From assembly GCA_963771295.1 (NCBI GenBank), contig CAVYTB010000011.1, positions 372,001 to 436,000 on the forward strand: a stretch of 64,000 nt of DNA. The letters are read 5' to 3'. Origin of the DNA: Acidiferrum sp963771295. GTDB taxonomy: Bacteria; Acidobacteriota; Terriglobia; Acidiferrales; UBA7541. Every line of letters begins with the position of its first letter. The stretch's first letter is position 1. Under the pieces are notes generated by a model. That model saw only the letters and a program-made list of their open reading frames with translations. It searched no databases and was not told the origin of the DNA. This document shows, piece by piece, positions 8,766 through 17,951 of the stretch. Position numbers and translations under genes: made by a program.

Positions 8766-10925
8766 TCAATCGTCGCCGTGGGCTGGCTCTGCTTCACTCC
8801 CCAGCGCATCGTCCTCTTCTGTTTCTTGCACCAGACCTTTGCGCGATAGTTCGCGGTAATAGGCTGGCCGTGTGTGGCGATAGTGATCGGCGGGAATTTT
8901 TCCATCGAGCCACGCCGTATCCATCGGATAGACCATGGGATCGAAAATCACCAAATAGAAGTGCCAGATCAGGATAGAGAATGTAGCCAGCAGCGCTTCG
9001 TACCAGTGAACCGCGGTAGCTGCGTCGGTGATCCATTTCGGAAAATGGCGCAACGTGAAATTGTTGAACCACAGCAAAAATCCGGAAAGGGCCATCACCG
9101 TGGTACCCCACAGAAACGCCCAATATTCCATTTTCTCCGCATAGTTGAATTTCGCGAACTGCGGCTCTTGTTTCGTCAGGCCAAGGTTGTAGCGGAATAC
9201 CTGCAGCATGTCTGTAGCGTCTTTAATCGTGGGGAGCAGCGCGGGAATGATGGAACGGTCGCGCCTCTTCAGCGCCAGATGCACGAAGTGAAACAGCGTC
9301 GCCGCAATCATCACGACGGCCGCGGTGCGATGCAAGCCGCCGCGAACTCCTGCGTTGGATTCCCACATCAGCAACGGCCTGGCCCACCAACTGTCGGGAA
9401 ATTTCAGCGCAAAGCCGGTCACTACCAGCGTTGGGAAGCTGGCCATGATTCCCCAGTGCGCGATGCGGAACCACAGGTTCATGCGCATCACCACTTGCCC
9501 GGTTTCCTGCCGAGGACGCCGGCGAATCAATTTGCTGAGCAAATCCAACAAATTGTGGAGCAGCATGAAGCCAAGCGTCGCCGGGATCAGCACCCAGTAG
9601 GTCCAGCGAATCCATTTCACTACGGGGTGATTGGGGCCAGCGTTGGTCTGCACGTGAACCGGCCCGATGGCAAAGCGGCTCTCGTTGGCGCCTTTGTGAC
9701 ATTGCCCGCACGTTTTCCCTAGATTGGCGACGTTCACTGTGGAACGAGCGTCGGCGGAACGGAAGATGTTGTGCACGCCGTGGCATGAAGCGCAGTTCGC
9801 CGCGGTCAGCTTTCCGCCTCGCAGCGCCAGGCCGTGGTAGCTGTCCGCATAAGACGGCACTCGGTCCGCTGGTATGTCGTAGAGATTCGCCATGCGCGCG
9901 CTGGCATGACACCGCGCACAAGTTTCCGCCGAAACATTGGCGGCATTCACCGGTGATGCGGGATTCTTCGGATCCAGAATCAGGTGTTCGCCGTGGCAAT
10001 CCACGCAAACGGGCGCATCCTTCATTCCTGCGCGCGAAGCATCGCCGTGAATACTTTCGTTATATGTCTTTGCGATTTCGGTGTGGCACTGCGCGCACGT
10101 TTCCGCCACGCGCCAGTGGTTCACGTGCGAACGCGCATCCCGCGCCGGATAAATATCGTGGTTTCCGTGGCAGCTGTTGCAATTGGCCGCTTTGTCGTTT
10201 CCCGCGGCAATCGCGCGCCCGTGCACGCTTTGCAGATACGATTCCACCGGGTGGGCCACAGGAATCTTGTGGCGCGACAAAAATCCCGCATCGCTATGAC
10301 ATTTGGCGCAGGTCTCAGCCAGTTGTTTGGCGGCAATGGTCGAGCCAACTTCGCTGGCGGCCTTCACATCATGGATGCTTCCGTGGCACGACACGCACTT
10401 GGGGGCATCCGCATCGCCATTCTTCGCTGCATGTCCGTGGATGCTGTCCTGAAATTCTTTCACTTCCTGGGTATGGCATTCGGCGCACTTGGCGGGCATC
10501 AATTTTTCCGCGGTGGTAAGTTCATGCACGCTTCCGTGGCAAGTGGCGCAGGCCGCCTCTCCCAGAATCGCGTGCGCGCTCGTTGCGTAGGCCTTCAGTT
10601 CGTCCGCATGGCACGTTGCGCACTGCGCCTTTGCCACTTTGGCCGGATGCGGGAATTCCTTGATTGCGGTGTGACAATCCTGGCAGCCCAGAATGGCGTG
10701 CGCGCTTACCGCATGCTTCGAGGGATTGATGTAAATATCCTTGCCCTTGTCGGACTTCATGCCCGCTGTTCCATGGCAGGCCAGGCACGCTTCGTCCTGC
10801 TTCAGCGGTTGTGGATTTCTTGCCTTCGCAGTAGCGCGAGTGGGAGCGAGCACCCACGCCAGCGCGATCAGCAGGCCGCACGCAATCAGGCGGCGGCCCC
10901 GCCTTTCGGCTCGTTCGGAGCTCAT
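8766..10925 (-). CDS. 13-haem c-type cytochrome fused to a membrane b-type cytochrome domain
   Basis: Predicted periplasmic electron carrier joined to a quinone-reactive membrane domain. After a signal peptide (GLLIALAWVLAPTRATA) there are 13 CxxCH haem sites from CLACH to CGQCH, about one per 30 residues. About five hydrophobic segments follow, rich in His (for example FRIAHWGIMAS, LFHFVHLAL, AVHWYEALL), like the FdnI/HydC di-haem b fold. The overall plan (multihaem c part, then b part) recalls CbcL of Geobacter, a quinol oxidase for extracellular respiration, though CbcL has fewer c haems. The gene lies 42 bases after the NapC/NirT-type gene on the same strand. The redox partner is unknown; nitrite, tetrathionate or metal routes are all open. 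Confidence 0.88.
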   Translation of the reverse strand: MSSERAERRGRRLIACGLLIALAWVLAPTRATAKARNPQPLKQDEACLACHGTAGMKSDKGKDIYINPSKHAVSAHAILGCQDCHTAIKEFPHPAKVAKAQCATCHADELKAYATSAHAILGEAACATCHGSVHELTTAEKLMPAKCAECHTQEVKEFQDSIHGHAAKNGDADAPKCVSCHGSIHDVKAASEVGSTIAAKQLAETCAKCHSDAGFLSRHKIPVAHPVESYLQSVHGRAIAAGNDKAANCNSCHGNHDIYPARDARSHVNHWRVAETCAQCHTEIAKTYNESIHGDASRAGMKDAPVCVDCHGEHLILDPKNPASPVNAANVSAETCARCHASARMANLYDIPADRVPSYADSYHGLALRGGKLTAANCASCHGVHNIFRSADARSTVNVANLGKTCGQCHKGANESRFAIGPVHVQTNAGPNHPVVKWIRWTYWVLIPATLGFMLLHNLLDLLSKLIRRRPRQETGQVVMRMNLWFRIAHWGIMASFPTLVVTGFALKFPDSWWARPLLMWESNAGVRGGLHRTAAVVMIAATLFHFVHLALKRRDRSIIPALLPTIKDATDMLQVFRYNLGLTKQEPQFAKFNYAEKMEYWAFLWGTTVMALSGFLLWFNNFTLRHFPKWITDAATAVHWYEALLATFSILIWHFYLVIFDPMVYPMDTAWLDGKIPADHYRHTRPAYYRELSRKGLVQETEEDDALGSEAEPAHGDD

Positions 10926-10967
10926 ACAGCGCTACCTTCCGGGCCCTCGGGGCCCACTATTTTTGAA

Positions 10968-12416
10968 TTACTGCATTCCCAGGTCCGCGAGGACTTTGGG
11001 ATTTTCCTCCTGCACCGCCAGCAGATTGTGGCAAGCAGTGCAATCGTTCGAGATTGTTTGGCCGTCGGCGCTGGTGTGCGAGCCGTCGTGGCAGCGGAAG
11101 CAACCCGGCGCGTCGTTATGGCCAAGATTGTTGGGATGAACGCCCCAGTTCATCTTCATGTTCGGAAAGATGTTGCGCATGTAGATCGCCGCAACGTTAT
11201 CGGCGGACTGCTCCACCAACGCGCGTTTGGTATTGTAGATGTCCGGATAATTGGTGCGGTAGTAGCCGGTAATGCCGTCGGTAATTTGTTTTTTGGCGGT
11301 ATCGCGGTCGGGGTAATTGGCCTTCAGCAATTCCACCGCTTTCTTTCGAATATACGGAAGCTGCGGACTCACCAGCCCGCGTGACATGCGATTGTCCACC
11401 GCGTTTTCCGGCAATTCAAACGCGTGCGTCGGGCGGTTGTGGCAATCGATGCAATCCATCATGCGGTGCTCGCCTTTTTCCAATTGTTCCTTGCTCACCT
11501 TCGTGTCCGTCGACACGTATTCCACGGTCTTGCCGTTGTCATCGGTGTAGTACACCACCGGAATCACCTGCCGCTGATCGTCTGTCGATATGTAACGAAT
11601 CCGCGATCCCGCATCCAGATGACGGCCATGAATTCCCGTACCGCCCTGCCAGGTGTGTCCGCCGATCTTCATCAGCAGCGCGGTGGTCATCGGCGTGTTC
11701 TTTTCGTCTTCCTTATAATTCGTTTTGACGATGAATTTGTCGCCGGAAAAGCGCTGCGGCCAGTGGCACTGCTCGCACGTTTCCCGCGCGGGTCGCAGAT
11801 ATTTCACAGGAGTGGGAATGGGCGTGGAATAAGTTTTGAATGTGACGGCATACACTTGCCGCAACCCGGACAGCTTGGAGCGCACGAACCATCCCGCGCC
11901 GGGGCCAATGTGGCACTGCACGCATTCGACTCGCGCGTGGGGTGAATTCTGGTAGGCGCTGAATTCCGGCGCCATGACGGTGTGACAGGTTTGTCCACAA
12001 AACGCCGTGGAGTCCATGTATGACACGCCCTTATACGATGCGTAAGTGAAAATCAGGATGTTCAACCCGCTGGCAAACGCGACAAACAACAGGCTGTTGC
12101 GCACAATGGGAAGCTTCAGATCGATCGCCGGGTATTCAACCGGCAGTTCTCCCGCGGCGCGCAATTTCCGCCGTCGCAGGAAGATGCCCAGAGGGATCAG
12201 CAGCAGGCCAAGGACAAACACTCCGGGCAGGATCAGAAAAAGCAGAATCCCGACATAGGGGTGGGAAGGGCCGGGCAGCAGGAAATCGTAAAGCCAGAAA
12301 GCCAGCAAAGTTATGACGCTGCTGGTCGTCAACACGACTCCGATGAAGCTGATGGCATTCTGGCTCAGGTAGTACAGTAGTCTTGACCAATCCCGTGCCG
12401 TATTTTGCGTACTCAT
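10968..12416 (-). CDS. NapC/NirT-type hexahaem cytochrome c
   Basis: Membrane-anchored quinol dehydrogenase-type cytochrome, 482 residues. The N-terminal ~120 residues hold three hydrophobic segments (SFIGVVLTTSSVITLLAF, then ILLFLILPGVFVLGLLLIPL, then SLLFVAFASGLNILIF). The haem part begins with STAFCGQTCHTVMAPEF. Six haem sites are seen: one CX3CH (CGQTCH) and five CxxCH (CVQCH, CEQCH, CIDCH, CFRCH, CTACH). The first site with a following Met/His pattern is typical of NapC/NirT quinol oxidation sites, and the length and topology resemble ImcH. It precedes the 13-haem gene, so electrons probably pass quinol to this protein and/or its neighbour in the periplasm. Confidence 0.88.
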   Translation of the reverse strand: MSTQNTARDWSRLLYYLSQNAISFIGVVLTTSSVITLLAFWLYDFLLPGPSHPYVGILLFLILPGVFVLGLLLIPLGIFLRRRKLRAAGELPVEYPAIDLKLPIVRNSLLFVAFASGLNILIFTYASYKGVSYMDSTAFCGQTCHTVMAPEFSAYQNSPHARVECVQCHIGPGAGWFVRSKLSGLRQVYAVTFKTYSTPIPTPVKYLRPARETCEQCHWPQRFSGDKFIVKTNYKEDEKNTPMTTALLMKIGGHTWQGGTGIHGRHLDAGSRIRYISTDDQRQVIPVVYYTDDNGKTVEYVSTDTKVSKEQLEKGEHRMMDCIDCHNRPTHAFELPENAVDNRMSRGLVSPQLPYIRKKAVELLKANYPDRDTAKKQITDGITGYYRTNYPDIYNTKRALVEQSADNVAAIYMRNIFPNMKMNWGVHPNNLGHNDAPGCFRCHDGSHTSADGQTISNDCTACHNLLAVQEENPKVLADLGMQ

Positions 12417-12540
12417 AGGCTTTCAGCTCCCAAGTTCACGAATTGTGTTCTCTCAGGCAAAGGCCCCAGCGAAGGATCCGCCAGGGCCCATGTTCTTTCT
12501 CAATTGTCGTGTTCCCGCAGGCGCGGGCGCACCGGCGAAC

Positions 12541-12867
12541 TTACTTACACAGACTCCGCATGTACGCGACAACGTCCTTGCCGTCGGCGTCTGTAATTTT
12601 CTTGTCGTAAGACGGCATCTTGTTTTTGCCCTTTACGACGATGTCGGTCCACGCCGCATCCGATTCCTTCTTTACTTCGTCGGAGCAGATATCGCGCGCC
12701 TTGGTTGCTTTTCCGGCGGCGGTTTCACCCTTGCCATCTGATCCGTGACAGCTGGCGCACTTTGCCTTGTACACTTTTTCGCCATTCGCTTTATCTTGTG
12801 CGAAGACGCACGTGCCAGCCAGACACAGCACTCCCACTAGCGCAATCCCTGACAGAAACTTCTTCAT
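12541..12867 (-). CDS. Small periplasmic monohaem cytochrome c
   Basis: A 108-residue class I cytochrome c. The signal peptide is MKKFLSGIALVGVLCLAG up to CVFAQ, the haem site is CASCH and the likely distal Met lies in KGKNKMPSYDKK. The C-terminal helix VVAYMRSLCK is typical. The start at 12867 follows a clear AGGAGG (CAGGAGGAACGAG); the frame upstream of it is not expected to be translated. It lies 124 bases before the NapC/NirT-type gene and 76 bases after a second small cytochrome on the same strand. It is a candidate soluble shuttle for the multihaem proteins. Confidence 0.9.
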   Translation of the reverse strand: MKKFLSGIALVGVLCLAGTCVFAQDKANGEKVYKAKCASCHGSDGKGETAAGKATKARDICSDEVKKESDAAWTDIVVKGKNKMPSYDKKITDADGKDVVAYMRSLCK

Positions 12868-12943
12868 CTCGTTCCTCCTGTTTTTACTATCTGCACGAAG
12901 CGCGTAGGAGCGTCCGCGCTTCGTGCGCAATCTTTGCTATTGC

Positions 12944-13273
12944 TTACTTCTTGAACGTGCGAACGTACGCCACCATATCTTTTACCTGATCCGGTGTCAT
13001 GGTCTTGTAGGCCGGCATCGGGCTTTTCCCGTTGGTGATGATCGCCGCCAGATCTGCGTCGCTCATTTTCTGCACGTCCGCAGAGGACCAGTCGCGTGTT
13101 TTCATCGCCGCCTTGCCCTTGCCATCAGCGCCGTGGCATCCCGCGCACTTGGCCTTGAACGTCGCCTCGGCTGCAGCAGTGTCCGCCTTGGCTGGACTGC
13201 TCAACAGGATTGTGCCCGCTAGAAGCGCTGCGGTCAGTGCCGCTGCCCCCAGGTCCTTCATTGATGTCTGCAT
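12944..13273 (-). CDS. Small periplasmic monohaem cytochrome c
   Basis: A 109-residue class I cytochrome c. It has a signal peptide (LTAALLAGTILLSSPAKA), haem site CAGCH in KCAGCHGADGKG, distal Met in NGKSPMPAYK and a final helix VKDMVAYVRTF. It is a clear paralogue of the next gene, about 40% alike by eye. It is first in a four-gene cytochrome cluster reading leftwards, so the promoter should lie in the long gap to its right. Confidence 0.9.
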   Translation of the reverse strand: MQTSMKDLGAAALTAALLAGTILLSSPAKADTAAAEATFKAKCAGCHGADGKGKAAMKTRDWSSADVQKMSDADLAAIITNGKSPMPAYKTMTPDQVKDMVAYVRTFKK

Positions 13274-13941
13274 GTTGCTTCTCCCTCAAAAGAGTTCGGC
13301 GCAGAGACGATTGCTCGCTCCACACCGTCTTTCCAAAGCCTTATCGCACCCAGAGCATAACCAAGTTGCCTCCCCGATAGCGAGGAGCTTTTCGATTCTC
13401 CAAAAACGCGCGCCTTGAGCGAAAGGAGGACTTCTGTCGCGTTCGATGTTTGATCATAAGCCGCATTGCTGCCAAAGATCACAGTTGCTCGTAATTCGAC
13501 ACATTTACTTCCTGACATTCGGGGGCGGAAGTGTAGTTGAGGGAGGATCCGCCCTAACGCGAAAAGGCAGTCAGGGAAGAAGGCCGAAAGGATAGCTTAA
13601 AAATACATCATTGCTGCTGAGTATCCAATCAAATTGTGTCGATGATTTGAATTTTTCCGACAGCACAACAGGACTTAATTAGTCCGGTTAACGCTGAAAA
13701 CGCGCGTTGTCTTCCACCATTTTGGCAAAACTCTTTTGGATTCGGCGGGCCCGGCAGAAAGGGTCGTTGAAAGTTCAGGTTCTCTGGGAGTACCACAACT
13801 AAGATTCAGCAAACTTTAGACTTATTTGGGATTCTCAAGCCTGAGAATGGAAGAACTTTGCACACCTAGCTGACACATGAAAAAGGGTCTCTGTTAGCCC
13901 AACATTATAAACGGGTTAGATCGCGCCAAAATGGAAATCTT
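13274..13941. other. Long intergenic region between divergent cytochrome and PEP-CTERM-like genes
   Basis: About 670 bases with no convincing gene; short frames here lack ribosome sites and protein-like composition. It is richer in A+T than the flanks, with runs such as GGATAGCTTAAAAATACATC. It must contain the promoter of the leftward cytochrome cluster. Its right end carries the sigma-54-type promoter annotated separately. Confidence 0.6.
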
Positions 13942-13957
13942 TGGCACCTCATTTGCT
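13942..13957 (+). promoter_or_regulatory. Sigma-54 (RpoN) promoter, -24/-12
   Basis: TGGCAC (13942-13947), five bases, then TTGCT (13953-13957): a near-exact match to the TGGCAC-N5-TTGCW consensus with correct spacing. Transcription would start near 13968, about 33 bases before the proposed TTG start of the PEP-CTERM-like gene. PEP-CTERM protein genes in other bacteria are known to be driven by RpoN with the PrsK/PrsR pair, which makes this site credible. Confidence 0.75.
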
Positions 13958-14000
13958 CCACTATCTCGTCCAGAAGTTACGTGTATATACGGGGGTCCTC

Positions 14001-14672
14001 TTGAAACATTTGCGCCCAGCTCTTTTGCTTGTCACAGTCGCACTCTTCTCGGCCTCAGCTTGGGCCGACGGCGTCGACCCAAAGGTCATTATTCAGAAGG
14101 GTTCCGGGTCCATACCAATAACCCTGACGAACCCAAATCCCACATTCGGCCCGTTGACGGCCACTACGGGTTCCTTCGGGAATGCTCCATGCCTCACACA
14201 GTCGGATGCGTGCGTGTCTCAAGTTTTCCAGAATCAGACTGGCCAAACGATTCACAGTTTGACGATCGCGATCAATGACTTGGCGGGCTTCTCGTTTCAA
14301 TGCGGCGATCCATCCCAAATTCTTTTCTTCAGTAACTGCAGCGCTTCCGACAATGGTTCCGTCACGGACCTCTCTTTCTCCGGCGGTACCGGCATTGTCG
14401 CGGCAACTCAGCAGTGCGTACCAGATTCGTTGCCGGATATTGCTCTCCAGGCGATCCTCGGTGCAAGCTGGTGCAAGAAATTGGATCCGGAAGATTACAA
14501 GTTTGTCGGCGGCGAATTCGGGGTTCTCGTCGATGCCACGGCAACTGAGGGTTTTGCCGGCCAGTCGGTTGCTGGACAGACGCTGACGACTCCGGAACCG
14601 GGCGCTGGCATCATGGTTCTGTGCTCCGCGCTTGCCTTCGCACTGCTCAAGTTGGTTCGACGCGCCGCTTAG
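14001..14672 (+). CDS. PEP-CTERM-like exported protein
   Basis: Secreted protein of unknown function, about 223 residues. It has a signal peptide (LRPALLLVTVALFSASAWA), a Thr/Ser/Asn-rich middle with six or more cysteines, and a C-terminal sorting tail: TTPEPGAG, a hydrophobic helix (IMVLCSALAFALLKL) and a basic end VRRAA. This matches the PEP-CTERM signal cut by exosortase (EpsH) and links the protein to exopolysaccharide or cell-surface export. The start is put at TTG 14001, behind GGGGG, because the frame's upstream initiators fall inside the sigma-54 promoter. No exosortase gene is in the window. A strong terminator follows. Confidence 0.75.
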   Translation: MKHLRPALLLVTVALFSASAWADGVDPKVIIQKGSGSIPITLTNPNPTFGPLTATTGSFGNAPCLTQSDACVSQVFQNQTGQTIHSLTIAINDLAGFSFQCGDPSQILFFSNCSASDNGSVTDLSFSGGTGIVAATQQCVPDSLPDIALQAILGASWCKKLDPEDYKFVGGEFGVLVDATATEGFAGQSVAGQTLTTPEPGAGIMVLCSALAFALLKLVRRAA

Positions 14673-14698
14673 TTTAACTTTCACTTAAACCTGATCTC

Positions 14699-14732
14699 AA
14701 AAGGAGGAAGTCCCAGACTTCCTCCTTTTCTT
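14699..14732 (+). terminator. Rho-independent terminator after the PEP-CTERM-like gene
   Basis: Perfect 14-bp stem (left arm 14699-14712, right arm 14716-14729) with loop CCA. The GGAGGAAGTC arm pairs with GACTTCCTCC, followed by TTTTCTTTT. It can act in both directions. Confidence 0.85.
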
Positions 14733-14843
14733 TTGCCCGCATGGCTTTGGAGCACGCGAAGTTCTTGCGATCCGCTACGGTTGTACGTTGGGCTATGTTG
14801 GAGAACGACCGCGAGAGATTTGGTTGGCGCGCTCTTCTGTAGC

Positions 14844-17800
14844 TTACTTCTTCTTGGGCGCGAACTGATTGATCAACGCTTGATACTCCGGCAGTTTCCG
14901 CACGGAATCCAATTCCGGATCCGACTCGATGCTGCTGGTCGTCAGTCCGTGCTGCAAACCCTTCTTCAGGTCCGCGATGGCATCTTCGGGCTTACCGCTG
15001 AGCGCATGGACCTCCGCCGAGGTTTGGATCAAATCAACGGAGGACGGGTCTAACCCACGCGCGCGCTGAATCCACGCGGTGGCCTGGCCCATGTCGCCTT
15101 TCTTTGCGTAATACAGCGCCAGGCTCCCCATGGTGGTCGCACTGCGCGGGTTCACGTTCAGGGCTTTAAATGCCAGCGCGATAGCCCGGTCATACGTCGC
15201 CTTAGCCTGTTCCATCTGACCAGCCGCGCGATAGCCATCCGCCAGGTTGCCCATCATGGTTTCGTCGCTGGGATTCAGCTGTACCGCCTTCTCATACTGT
15301 TTTACGGCATCCGCATAGCGATGCAGGTAGAAATACGAAGTGCCCAGGTTGGAGATTACTACCGGCGTTGGATCGAGCTTCATTGCCGTTTCCAAGGGCG
15401 CGATACTGTCCTGGTATCGTCCCATCGATATATAGACAGAGCCGAGGTTGGCAAACCCGATCTGGTTCTGTGGCTCAATTTGCGTGACCTGCTGGTAGTA
15501 CTTCAGCGCCTTTTCGTAGTCGCCCGAGTTCAGATACGCGCTACCCAGCGAGTTCAGATTGACCCAAAGATAAGGATTGAGTTCGACAGCTTTTTCTAGC
15601 GCTCGAATGGCCTGCTCTTTTTGACCTGCGGCAAGATAGGCGTTCCCGAGCCGGCGATACCCCTCATCGGAATTGGGAGCGAGTTCTTGCGCGCGCTTCA
15701 ACTCGGTAATGGCCTGCGCGGTCTGGCCGGTTGCGGCATAGATGCTGCCTAGTGAAAAATGCACTTCGGGCAACTTATCGTTCAGCGCCTGCGCCTGCTT
15801 TGCCGCATTCAGAGCCTTTTCCGTCCAGAAGCTGTCCTTATTTTCTTCGTACATGCGCAAACTGGCGTCCGCCAGCCCGGTGTAGGCCTTGGCAAATTTG
15901 GGATCTTTGCGCAATGCCGCGTTGAAGTAGTCGATCGCCGACTGAATGCTTTTGGCGTTCAATGGACCACGCAGCGCATTGTTGCCACGCAGATAGGAAT
16001 CATACGCGTCCACGTTATCGGTTGGATGGGCGGTGCCGGCCAAGATATCCCCGGGAGAGGCATTCGCTGCCAAGGCGTCCGCCAGCTTTCCGTAGATTTT
16101 GTCCTCGATGGTCAGCAAATCCGCGGGCACACCGGAGAACTCTTCGTTCCACACCATTTTGTTTTCAGCGACGTTTTCCAACTTCACCGTGATGCGCAGT
16201 TGATTCGGGGATCCCTGCACCAATCCCGTCACCAGCATATTGGCGCCAAGTTTCTTGGCAATCTGCGGCGAGGTTGCCTTCGGATCCATTTTTGCCGCGT
16301 CGTCCGCCGATGTCACGTGCACACCGTTCAACTGGAAGAGTTTCGCGGACAGCGCTTCGCCCAATCCGTCCGCCACATATCCGATATTCGATGCGTCGCC
16401 GATCACGCGGAATGGCAGAACGGCCACGAATTTGCCCTGGCTGAGCGGAGGCAAGCCCTTCACCGCCTCTGTATTGACCGCTTCGGTCTCAACCGGTGGC
16501 TTGATCACCAGGTGTCGCGTAGCGGGTATCGCGAAGAACAACAAGCCCAAGAGCAGCGCTCCTCCCGTCGCGAACAGCCAAAGCGGTGGCTTCGCCGGCA
16601 ACGTGATTTGTACCGAGCGCGAACCCGTAGCGGAACCTGCGGCTCCGCTCTGCTGCTGCGGCATTCGATACATCGACGATACCGACATCTCTGGCCCGCG
16701 ATGCTCGTCGATGTCCGCGATGATTTCCTTGGCGCTCTGATACCGTTCCCCAGCATCGCGCTCCAGGCAGTGCATGATGATGGCGGCCACATTGTCCGGA
16801 ACGTTCGGGTTCACCTGCTTAACGTTCTTCGGCGCGTCCTTCACCCGCTGGTACATCACCTGCCATGTCGAATCGCCGGCAAAAGGCACTTCGCCGCACA
16901 CCATCTCGTAAAACACCAGCCCAAACGAATACAAATCCGTGCGGCTGTCTACCTGTTTCCCTTCCACCTGCTCAGGAGACATGTAGCGGGGCGTACCTAC
17001 AAACGCGCCTGTGCGCGTCATGCCCATCTTGGCTGTTTCGAACGAAGTGGCCAACCCAAAGTCCGACACATACACCTGGTCGTTGTTGCCCACCAGCACG
17101 TTGTGCGGCTTGAAGTCGCGGTGCACGACTCCCTCCGCGTGCGCCGCATCCAGCGCTTCGCACATCTGCCGCGCCATTTTCAGCGAGCGGTCGATCGGCA
17201 GCGGCCGAGTTTCTTTCAGCAGTTGATTCAGATCCTTGCCTTCGATGAAGGCCATGGTAATGAACTTCACGCCTTCGAAGTCCGTGAGGTCGTGAATTCG
17301 CAGGATGTTGCGGTGAGAGATGCGGCTGGCAAGCAGCAATTCCTGCTTGAAGCGCATGATAACGCTGGGATCCTTGGTCAACTCAGGCTGCAGGATCTTG
17401 AGGGCCACGGTACGGCCGAGCTCTTTGTCGAGGGCTTTGTACACCTTGCCCATGCCGCCTTCGCCCAGCAGTTGTTCAATCCGGAAGCGCGGCCCGAAAT
17501 CCATCCCCGGCTCGAGACCGCCGGAGATGTGTAAGCTGATGTTTATGTTTGCGCCGCCGCTGGACCGACCCTGGAACCCAGAGAGTCCCGGCGAAGCGTT
17601 CTTGGAGGGGTCATCGCCGCCATACAGCGTGCCCGCCTCCATGTCGTCCTTTGCGAACAGGTCGTTGCGGCCAATGCCCGAGGGCGTTTTGCTGATAACT
17701 TGGGAATTCTTCCAATCTTCCGATTGTGGGCGCGCTCCTCCGGTGGGTAAACTCCCCAGGCTGGACCCGCCTACGCCCGTGCCAGAACCAGGACGTTTCG

Positions 17801-17951
17801 CGCCCGGCTCTTTGGGCTTATCCCCGGAAAGAGCACTGCGATCAACGTTTTCCAGGGTATTGTTTTCTTCCGGGCGAGGAAATGCCTTGCCGCAACCCGA
17901 GCAGCGCTGTGAGAGAGCAGGGTTTTCCACACCGCACGATGGGCATTTCAT
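14844..17951 (-). CDS. Ser/Thr protein kinase with zinc ribbon, transmembrane helix and TPR tail
   Basis: Membrane signalling protein of 1035 residues. Order: zinc ribbon (Cys3, 6, 17, 20), linker rich in Gly/Ser, then a Hanks-type kinase (~156-420). The kinase has G-loop GEGGMGKV, VALK Lys185, HRD Asp279, DFG Asp297 and an APE-like SPEQ at 325. One transmembrane helix (457-475) follows. Outside the membrane is a FlgO/TolB-like domain (VAVLPFRVIGDASNIGYVAD...) and then about ten TPR repeats to the end. All catalytic residues are present, so it should be active. This layout is common in Acidobacteriota. No cognate phosphatase is adjacent, and its targets are unknown. Confidence 0.92.
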   Translation of the reverse strand: MKCPSCGVENPALSQRCSGCGKAFPRPEENNTLENVDRSALSGDKPKEPGAKRPGSGTGVGGSSLGSLPTGGARPQSEDWKNSQVISKTPSGIGRNDLFAKDDMEAGTLYGGDDPSKNASPGLSGFQGRSSGGANINISLHISGGLEPGMDFGPRFRIEQLLGEGGMGKVYKALDKELGRTVALKILQPELTKDPSVIMRFKQELLLASRISHRNILRIHDLTDFEGVKFITMAFIEGKDLNQLLKETRPLPIDRSLKMARQMCEALDAAHAEGVVHRDFKPHNVLVGNNDQVYVSDFGLATSFETAKMGMTRTGAFVGTPRYMSPEQVEGKQVDSRTDLYSFGLVFYEMVCGEVPFAGDSTWQVMYQRVKDAPKNVKQVNPNVPDNVAAIIMHCLERDAGERYQSAKEIIADIDEHRGPEMSVSSMYRMPQQQSGAAGSATGSRSVQITLPAKPPLWLFATGGALLLGLLFFAIPATRHLVIKPPVETEAVNTEAVKGLPPLSQGKFVAVLPFRVIGDASNIGYVADGLGEALSAKLFQLNGVHVTSADDAAKMDPKATSPQIAKKLGANMLVTGLVQGSPNQLRITVKLENVAENKMVWNEEFSGVPADLLTIEDKIYGKLADALAANASPGDILAGTAHPTDNVDAYDSYLRGNNALRGPLNAKSIQSAIDYFNAALRKDPKFAKAYTGLADASLRMYEENKDSFWTEKALNAAKQAQALNDKLPEVHFSLGSIYAATGQTAQAITELKRAQELAPNSDEGYRRLGNAYLAAGQKEQAIRALEKAVELNPYLWVNLNSLGSAYLNSGDYEKALKYYQQVTQIEPQNQIGFANLGSVYISMGRYQDSIAPLETAMKLDPTPVVISNLGTSYFYLHRYADAVKQYEKAVQLNPSDETMMGNLADGYRAAGQMEQAKATYDRAIALAFKALNVNPRSATTMGSLALYYAKKGDMGQATAWIQRARGLDPSSVDLIQTSAEVHALSGKPEDAIADLKKGLQHGLTTSSIESDPELDSVRKLPEYQALINQFAPKKK

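Noticed and set aside
13258..13518. Short minus-strand frame upstream of the first small cytochrome gene
   Set aside because: No ribosome site or conserved features; it overlaps the cytochrome promoter region.
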